Shown: positions 56,875-64,000 of the stretch, in pieces
Layout: each line of letters opens with the position of its first letter
Numbering within the stretch: position 1 is the stretch's first letter
DNA from: Macrophomina tecta
Taxonomy: Eukaryota > Ascomycota > Dothideomycetes > Botryosphaeriales > Botryosphaeriaceae
NCBI GenBank assembly: GCA_024180945.1
Contig: JAKSGN010000006.1
Span: 4,154,001-4,218,000 of the forward strand
Length of the DNA: 64,000 nucleotides
Reading direction: 5' to 3'
Made by a program: the position numbers and the translations under genes
Notes under the pieces: generated by a model
What the model was told of the DNA's origin: nothing
The model's input: the letters and a program-made list of their open reading frames with translations, nothing else
The model's database searches: none

Positions 56875-59451
56875 GCCCATTATCATCTTTGACGTGTAAC
56901 TTTGCAGCTGATGCAGTTCCAGTCTCTAAGTGAAACTCATCCATCACCGATTTCTCGAAAAATTGTAATCTGATTATGATACCGTTGGCGGCAAGACAAA
57001 ATAGCAATACTCAAGCTAACTTCTCGACCCGATGGCACTCTGGGTTCTCGTAACCCCGGTTCCATGGCTGGAAAGGGTTATGAAGGAGGAGTACAATGGC
57101 GAACTGCGAGGAATAGAGGATGACAGGGTTTGGGAGGGCTTGAAAATCAAAAGGGATATTCGGGTGGCTGAGAATTAGCAATAGATTGGTGGCTTGCGAA
57201 GATCTTCTACAGGTAGAGAAAATTTGCAAATTTCATCATAGCCGTCCTTTCACAACCCCTTCGAGCGGACGAAGCCGAAGTGCTGACTGTATGCAGATTC
57301 AAGGTGAAGCCGGCTATCACTGAAACTACACTGAAGCTTACAGATGACTGCTGGCCAGAGTCTCTCGGAGCGTTGCAAAATGATCAGGAGCAAACCAGCG
57401 AGCTTATGCTAACAACCACGGATCTACGGTACTCCTTTTTCATCTCGCCAATAGTCGTGCAAATACCGGCTCTGAAGCCTACCAGCGCACAGTGAACTTG
57501 CTTCTCTCCTATCTAGAAAAAGGCGACATGGGCATTTCAACAAAATTAGGAGGGGCGCAGGGCCTCGTCAACAGCACCGACCGACATTTTGAGTGGGACT
57601 GGACGGGTCATGGCGGTGGTTCTTGCGCGCCAGCACTGGCGACGCTCGAGAACGTAAAGACCAGCTCTCTTACTCCACCACATTCTCCATCGATCGTCCT
57701 CCAAGAGTGCCACTGCTCAGAGGCGAGAGTTTGAGCTTTTCCTTGCCACGGAGGGGTCATGTCAGATAGAGAGGGCACACATTGCCGTTCGCCACCCACC
57801 AGCGGGGTCGTGTGATGCTACCGCTCTTTCGATCGACGATGCAGGTGGCGGGTATGTTGTAGCGTGAAGGCGCAGTAACGGGAAGGTATAAAGGGCCACG
57901 GGAGCCTCGGATGGGGGAGAGACGGAGGCTTGCGCTTCGATATGCCAGGACCCCCCACACGCTCACACGAAACAACATCCAGCATCATGAAGTTTTCTGC
58001 GACAATATCGATGAGGGGAGATTTCGCACATTTACTACGGACTACATGAGAAGGCACCCGTCAGCTACCGGAATCCCAAGGAGGAGAAAGAGACACAGTC
58101 ACTTCACGCGGACATTACCATGCTAGCGCCGAGGACACCACACAGAGCGGTACCGCTCCATGCGAGGGCTGGCTGTTCTGAGCCCAAGTGAAGGGCGGAG
58201 CGGGATCCGGACATTGTCGGCCAAGGCAGGCGGTCCGTTCGCTCGTCTCGTGAGGGCGCGTTGGCAGCCTCACCTGCCCCTTTGCCGCGGCAGCCGGAAA
58301 AAAGCGGCGGGACGCGTGGTGCGCAGCGCAGACCGCCTTTCACGATGCCCCATTCCGCCGCTCTACCCCCACTCCGGAGATGGTCAAAGCGGGCAAACAA
58401 CAAAGCACAACAGCACCGGAGCGGACGCCCAACACAGCGGGGAAAAGAAGGGACCCAGTCGCTAAAGCAGCTGCGGCCGCGATCGGAAAGCTGCTCCGGA
58501 GACAAGGCGTGCCGGGGTCAAGGGTTGGTGATTTGTGTTTTAGCGTTGCATGAACCGGTGCTCCCTTCCGCCTCTCTTTTTTTTTTTTTTCGCCTTACGA
58601 ATGACGATGGATGCTCCCCGTATTGGCGGATCCGCTGTCCCTCCCTGCCGGGCACTGAAGTCGAGCATCCATGGAGATGGAATTGATTTTTCCCTCGTCC
58701 TCTTTCTCCTTACCGCTTTTCTTCAAGTTGACGACGTGACAGGACTGACTACTGACGCACCGGTGCCAACAAAGTAGTCCGGACCGCAGCTGCCAACGCA
58801 TCACTTTTCATCGGTCTCGTCGACAGAGCAATGCCGAAGCTTAGTATGGGTTGTGCAGAGGGCAATGGCTCATCAACGGCCCGGTCGTACTCTTTTCTCT
58901 CTCGCCTCTTCTCGTTGTCCTCAAGCAATATGAGGCGATAGAGCTCGAGGCGAAGCGAACACGACAAGACAACGGCGCGGACCGTCTGACAACGTCAGCA
59001 GCGCAGCGCGTCGCGTAGGCGAGACGAACCGAATCGTGGGCGGCGGGAAAATCACCTCCCGCCGTTCGTCATGCACGCTTATGGCCCCCACCTTCTTCCT
59101 CTCTCCTTTCGATGAGCGAGTCTGTCGGATGACGGCAGGCAGGGTATCGTCAGGCACCCACGCACGACACCCGACGGGAGGGGAGCTCCACCGCGTACCA
59201 ACCACATCAGACAACCTGTGGGAACGCGAGCCATCGTCGATAATAACTGGTGGTGATGGTACTGCGCCGACGAAAAGGGAAACTGGAGTTTCGGAGTCCG
59301 TAGCTATCTCCGTTTCCACATTCCTCAATCTGCTGTTCTGTCTATCGCTGCTCTCTTGTTTTCTTCTTCCCTCATTTTCCAATTTGGATAGGTCGGTGTT
59401 TGGGGGTGGGGGGTGGAGGGGGGTTGTTTCTTGCTGTCTTCGTGACCCCCT

Positions 59452-59475
59452 CCTCTCTCTCTCTCTCTCTCTCTC
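59452..59475 (+). repeat. CT microsatellite
   Basis: Uninterrupted CT dinucleotides, about 12 units. Confidence 0.85.
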
Positions 59476-59744
59476 GCCAATTGACTGGATGATGGACAGG
59501 CACACATCAAACGCACGCGAGGGGCGATTTTCCCCGCTGGGCGACAGCCTCCGTTCGGAGCGACTCCGCTTTGTCTCACAGGACCCCCACTTTCGACGAT
59601 GTTTCTTCCATTCCGCCCCCCGAGCCAACCAACGGGCCACAAAGGCCGCCTGGCAGAAAACACAGCACAGCCTCCTGCCTGCCTTACCCCCCACCCCCGG
59701 CCCCCGGGCGCCGAACCCTTCCACCGATCAGCGGTGACGGAGAA

Positions 59745-59766
59745 GCGGCGGCGGCGGCGGCGGCGG
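59745..59766 (+). repeat. CGG trinucleotide run
   Basis: About seven CGG units in a row, inside non-coding DNA. Confidence 0.8.
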
Positions 59767-60467
59767 TTACTGATGAGCAGCAACGAGAGGTGAGACAGCA
59801 AAAAAGGACCCAGCCACCCTTGCTGCAGCACCCCATGTCCTGCATGCACACGTCGAAGAAAGTGGGGATCACAGCAATCGGGCGGGCACGGAAAGAAGGA
59901 GCAACAACGCAGGAGAGGCATGTGTGAATGTAAGAGGAAGATAGAGACGATCCGGCAACGATTCGTGCGCACATCAAAATCGTTCCTGTTCCGTCCACCT
60001 GCAGTAAGCACGTCGTTGTATGCATTGTTCATCATCCGACCTTTTTTTTTTTTTTTGCCCTTCCACCCCTCGTTTTCCGACGGAAAGGATGTGCAATGCA
60101 TGGCATGGCATTTTGCACGCACGCAAACGCCGTTTCTTCGGCAATCGCCTCGTTGGTCTGTCGGTTCCCGAGTGGTCGGGTTTTTTTTTCCCTTGGTGTT
60201 TTTCTTGACTCTCGCTCTCGTTTTGCCTACCTTGTCTCTCTCTCCATTTCCCTCTCGCTTTCGCGCCGCCGCACCCGCATCTGCCGATCTCCTGCTGCTG
60301 GCTAGTGAGGCGGCCAACGAGCGGCGTGCGCTTTTGCGTGTTCGCCTTTGTTCGCCTTTTCGGCTCTGTTGGTTCCGTTGCCGGCTTACCGCGCTGCCTC
60401 ATTGAAGAAAGCCACTTTCACACCGCCATGTAGCTGGCGGAGGATTGGGCCTTTATTTCTTTCTTTC

Positions 60468-60485
60468 TTTTTTTTTTTTTTTTTT
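60468..60485 (+). repeat. Poly-T run
   Basis: About 18 T following a CTTT-type stretch. Confidence 0.8.
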
Positions 60486-61941
60486 GGCGCGCCTTCTTTT
60501 TTCGAGAGACCAATGAGTACTGCTTGGTTTGCTAGTGTAGTCGTAGTGGCACCGTCGGCCGGTGCTATCTCCGCTCTGCTACTGCGCCTCAACTGGTATG
60601 GGTAGGCGGTTAGCAGGCGAACGCAGATGTATGCGTGCAACGGCATCATGCGGCGGCTGCGGCGCGGCGCGGCGCGACGCGGTGGTCATTTTTGTGTCCT
60701 TATGGAATTTTACTTCTGTGCTTCTTCGCTTGATCGCACTTTATCCGGCCGGTGCATCCGGTGAGGCCGATGATGCGATGCTAGCTTGCCTAATCTCTCG
60801 CTACGTGTTTTGGGGCGTGATATTAGAATTGGGTGCGGGGAGTGTTGTTCATGCGTTGCTATTGCTTCTGTTCACCCACTATAGCCTTAGATAATAATCT
60901 GCCAATCCACAACGATCCACCACCCGTCATCTGCGTGCCGAACAGACACCTCCCCCGCCTGCCCCGCCCTTCTCTCACTCGGCCGAATGACTGACCACTT
61001 ATCACCACGCTTTCATGCGCATGAGAAGAGGCGGGTAATCTGGACGCGAGCGAGGCGGGCCTTCTCGGCCGCCACCGCCAATGCAGAAAAAGAAATAAAA
61101 ATGAGTCGCCGCTCGACGAGGCTTCTTCTCGGTGCAACAATTCCCCTTGGCTCGCCGAGGGAGGCGCCGCTGCGGCGGCGGTGGTGGCGCGCGACCGTCA
61201 TATTTTTGCAGGGTATGTACTTACAAGAATGATACCCCGTCACGAACGACGACAGCGGAGCGGAAGGAGGTCTGTTCGCTGGGCTCTGTTTTAGCGTGAA
61301 GTCGTGGGCGTTGTCGCTGGATGAGTCTTTTTTTTTTTTACTCTTCGGAGAAATGATAGCGGACAGGTGGTTAATTTCTGCGGTGCCTTCCGCGCCCCCC
61401 ACCCCCAATTCTTCTTTTACCGCCGGATGGTAAGTAGCTCATTTAGAAACCCTCTGCCTTTCTCTAGTACGTCATATCCAGCTTGTCGGTATCCGCGATA
61501 GCGACAAGGGCGGCCGCGTACGTTGAGAGCGTGACTTGAAAGACTGCCAGCGAAGAAGAAAAGGAAGAAAAAAGGGTTAGAGCTGGAAAGTGTGTCTCGT
61601 GACAATTGTCACTACTCACATCACAAACACGTGGTCCTTGTTGTTTCGATCATACCTCTAACCAATCGATCACGTTGGCGAATCACATCTATTCCGTTCA
61701 TCCCTCTCCCTCTCTCATGCAAGGTACACAGACATAGCCCTGGCCTATTGGTCGTACAGTAAAAGCATAAATGCCACAGTGACCATCAGCGGCCAACCCA
61801 ATTGGCCGCAGCATTGCTCTTTGCTCTCTTCCTTCCGTGAACAGATCATGGTTGATGAAAGGAAAGATGATTGAGCGGGTGCGGCCTCTCCCAGGTATCC
61901 GGCTGTTTCAAGCGCCGGCCATAACCTACTGCACGCGCTGT

Positions 61942-61962
61942 TCTCTCTCTCTCTCTCTCTCT
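61942..61962 (+). repeat. CT microsatellite
   Basis: About ten CT units. Confidence 0.8.
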
Positions 61963-64000
61963 TGCCAACCTCAGGTATTTCCTGGTTCATATCATGCAAA
62001 TCCTATCAGAGAGGCCCATCTCATCATACACAGACACCAGCATAAACCCCCGGGGCCTCGACCGACAGGAAGATACGGTGAAGGGAGCAGACAGAATGGA
62101 TGCTGTGAGAGACTCAAGTGCCGAGCACTTCATTTACCCGAGCAGGACAAAGACAAGAGGCAGGCAAGACATCCCGTACAAAAAAAGTAATGGGAAAGAC
62201 AGGTTCTGTCGGCATTCTCCATCTGCCAGGTAGTCACTGTAACGTATGGGCCCTGCCGCCCCGCGCGTGGTGCACTCTATTCTCATGCACCAACTACGTA
62301 GCTTCGACGATCACATGGACTGACGGCGAGGGGCAACAACATCGCGTCTGATCCGGGTAGCCGCCCGTCACCGTCCACTCCAGGGCCAGGGTGCTCTGCA
62401 TTTACTACCCAAGGGGGATGAGGGTGGGATGGAGAAGGGGTATTCGCCGGATTGCTCTCTACCGTTCTTCTTTTTCTGTGCCACCCCATTATTTCGTATC
62501 TTTGGACTGAATCGGGCATGGCTTAAGATGGATGCGTGTGCGCGTGCGTACGCTTCTTGAGTGTGTACGTGCGTTTCCGCTGAAAGTGCGTATGTACCTG
62601 CGGGGTTTTGCGGCCTTTTTTCGAACCGCCGCTGATCTCTCTCTGAGATGGTGACCATGACCTATGGCCGTGACTGTCAGCTATGAATGCTAGCTATAAA
62701 TGCTGCTAAGCCCAATCATGACGGAGCGAGCCCGACGGCAGGACAAAAGGGGAGACTGGTGAATGCAAGGTAATGCAAGGGCCAACAGCGAAGCCCATGA
62801 GGAGCGAGTCGGCAATGGGCAATTGGCCCAAATTACCATTTGCTGTCCCGCCTGTGATTCCTATTGGTTTCGTGTCGTTCAATTCTTCTCGCTCTAGTAT
62901 CTCGTTCGCCCTGCGAAACACGTTCTTGGGAGTGGCTTTGCGCGCGGAAAGCGGTGATTGTTGGTGATGACAGTGATTTGCGGTGGCGCTGCGCGCGTCA
63001 GGCACTGCTACGGCTGTGCGCCAATGGGCGGAAATGAATCAGGTTGTCCCCACTGCTTTCGTTCTCCACAAGAGGAGCAGTTACAATGCGCGAAGGCAGG
63101 GAGAGAGGATGATGAGGCGTAAGGCGGCAAGGGGCCAAAAAGAATCCACATGCAGCGCTTCTCCTGCTACCGCTGTTGTTGGGGCGTTGTCACGTTGGTA
63201 GGTGAGGATTGGCCGGTGCCGGCGAAACCACCCCACTCACTGACGACAACTGATTCACACAGCCGGGGCGGATTTACCCAGTGATCAACGGGGACCGACG
63301 AGGGGGGAGGAGAGCGAGCGGGCGAGCGCGAGGAGCGCGAGGGGCGGGAAAGAAGGGACAAGAGAAAAGGGTTGCAGCAGTGACGGGGGGCGAGGCCACC
63401 GCACAGCCGCGCTTCCTCCTCCCCTCTCCCTGTCGGCTTCCCCAGATCTGGAAAGCCGCAATGGGCATTGCGGCGGTGAAGGTGAGGGAGAGGGCCACGC
63501 ATGGACAGAATTGGAGACGAGAGCGAGCGGGCGGGCTTCGGAGAGGGGCGTGGTCTGCTGCTCGTCGATGATCATCACCCGGGCGCCGCGTCGATTGTGC
63601 TGCGAGTCGTGGCGGCAGGGGGCCAGTTTTCTTCCCTCTATCCACCATGCCCTCGCCTCTTGAGATTTTCTCCCCTTCTGTCTCGCGTCCTGTGGCTGGT
63701 TGACGACTCGTTATCCGTCTTGTGGTCGGGATGGATTTGGAAATTTCGAAAAGCTCTCATCACACCAGGCCCCACTAACCTTCTTTTACCGCTCCGATCA
63801 CCGTCCATCAATCAACCAAAGATGAAGCAAAACGTACGATTTTCGCGGAGGTTGCCATATCGACAGGGTGCAAATGGGGAGGTGGACGAGGAAGGGGTGA
63901 AAAGGGAGCGCTGTGATTTGAGAAGAGGGAGGCCCTTGCTCGTGGCCTTTTGACGACTGTCTGGGTGGTTCATTTGATGATTGATTGCTGGGCTGCGCGT

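Larger units (their letters stand above)
56875..64000. other. Gene-free right arm, pyrimidine-rich and microsatellite-rich
   Basis: 7.1 kb without a convincing gene. Long frames on either strand (for example 58921-59724 minus, 59036-59737 plus, 59325-60317 minus) overlap each other, are low complexity and match no family. Features: poly-T at 58577-58590, 60042-60056 and 60468-60485; CT repeats at about 59452-59475 and 61942-61962; a CGG run at about 59745-59766; long CT- and GA-rich stretches. It may be the promoter plus long 5' leader of a regulatory gene beyond the right edge, but this cannot be shown here. Confidence 0.5.

Noticed and set aside
58921..59737. 267-aa minus and 233-aa plus ORFs overlapping each other
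   Set aside because: Mutually overlapping, built on CT/GA repeats; composition artefacts.
59325..60317. 330-aa minus-strand ORF in the right arm
   Set aside because: Lys/Arg- and Cys-rich low-complexity reading over microsatellites; overlaps other frames and matches no family.

Overview
The window is nuclear DNA of a filamentous ascomycete (Pezizomycotina). The evidence is: protein genes split by short GT-AG introns (mostly 43-136 nt) with CTAAC/CTGAC-type branch points; a free-standing dispersed 5S rRNA gene; COP9 signalosome, Atg2, Nup2 and Erg24 genes of filamentous-fungal type; and a relic with the dinucleotide bias of repeat-induced point mutation (RIP). Dothideomycetes is my tentative guess, from the gene set and overall look only.

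Layout, left to right: 5' part of a CECR1/ADGF-type adenosine deaminase (-, cut by the window edge); ATG2 autophagy lipid-transfer protein (+); a 2-kb non-coding stretch with a hairpin repeat and a RIP-like relic; ACR3 arsenite efflux carrier (+); mitochondrial D-lactate dehydrogenase DLD1 (-); a Ser-rich orphan with a basic C-terminal motif (-); 4.5 kb non-coding with short dispersed repeats; NUP2-type nucleoporin (+); a conserved orphan (-); a decayed Artemis/SNM1-like DNA-repair nuclease (+, pseudogene); COP9 subunit 7 (-), divergent from the copper P-type ATPase CCC2 (+); 5S rRNA (+); ERG24 sterol C-14 reductase (+); a phytanoyl-CoA-dioxygenase-family protein (+); a secreted tyrosinase (-); an MFS transporter (+); a small FMP46-like thioredoxin-fold protein (+); a large RRM-like, Lys-rich-tailed protein (+); and finally about 7.1 kb with no convincing gene, rich in pyrimidine tracts and microsatellites.

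The genes are mostly unrelated housekeeping functions (autophagy, nuclear transport, protein regulation, copper and arsenic transport, ergosterol synthesis, lactate oxidation). There is no operon-like or biosynthetic cluster. One loose biochemical link is CCC2, which loads copper into secretory enzymes, and the copper-dependent tyrosinase 6 kb away; this is probably chance.

The least ordinary items are: (1) the Artemis-like nuclease pseudogene, with a lost metal-ligand His, several stops and frameshifts, and a 919-nt intron; (2) a short hairpin-forming element found in several intergenic or intronic places, including inside that enlarged intron; (3) the RIP-like relic; (4) the gene-free right arm. 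Exon limits were worked out by hand from splice signals and family conservation. No search or alignment program was used.
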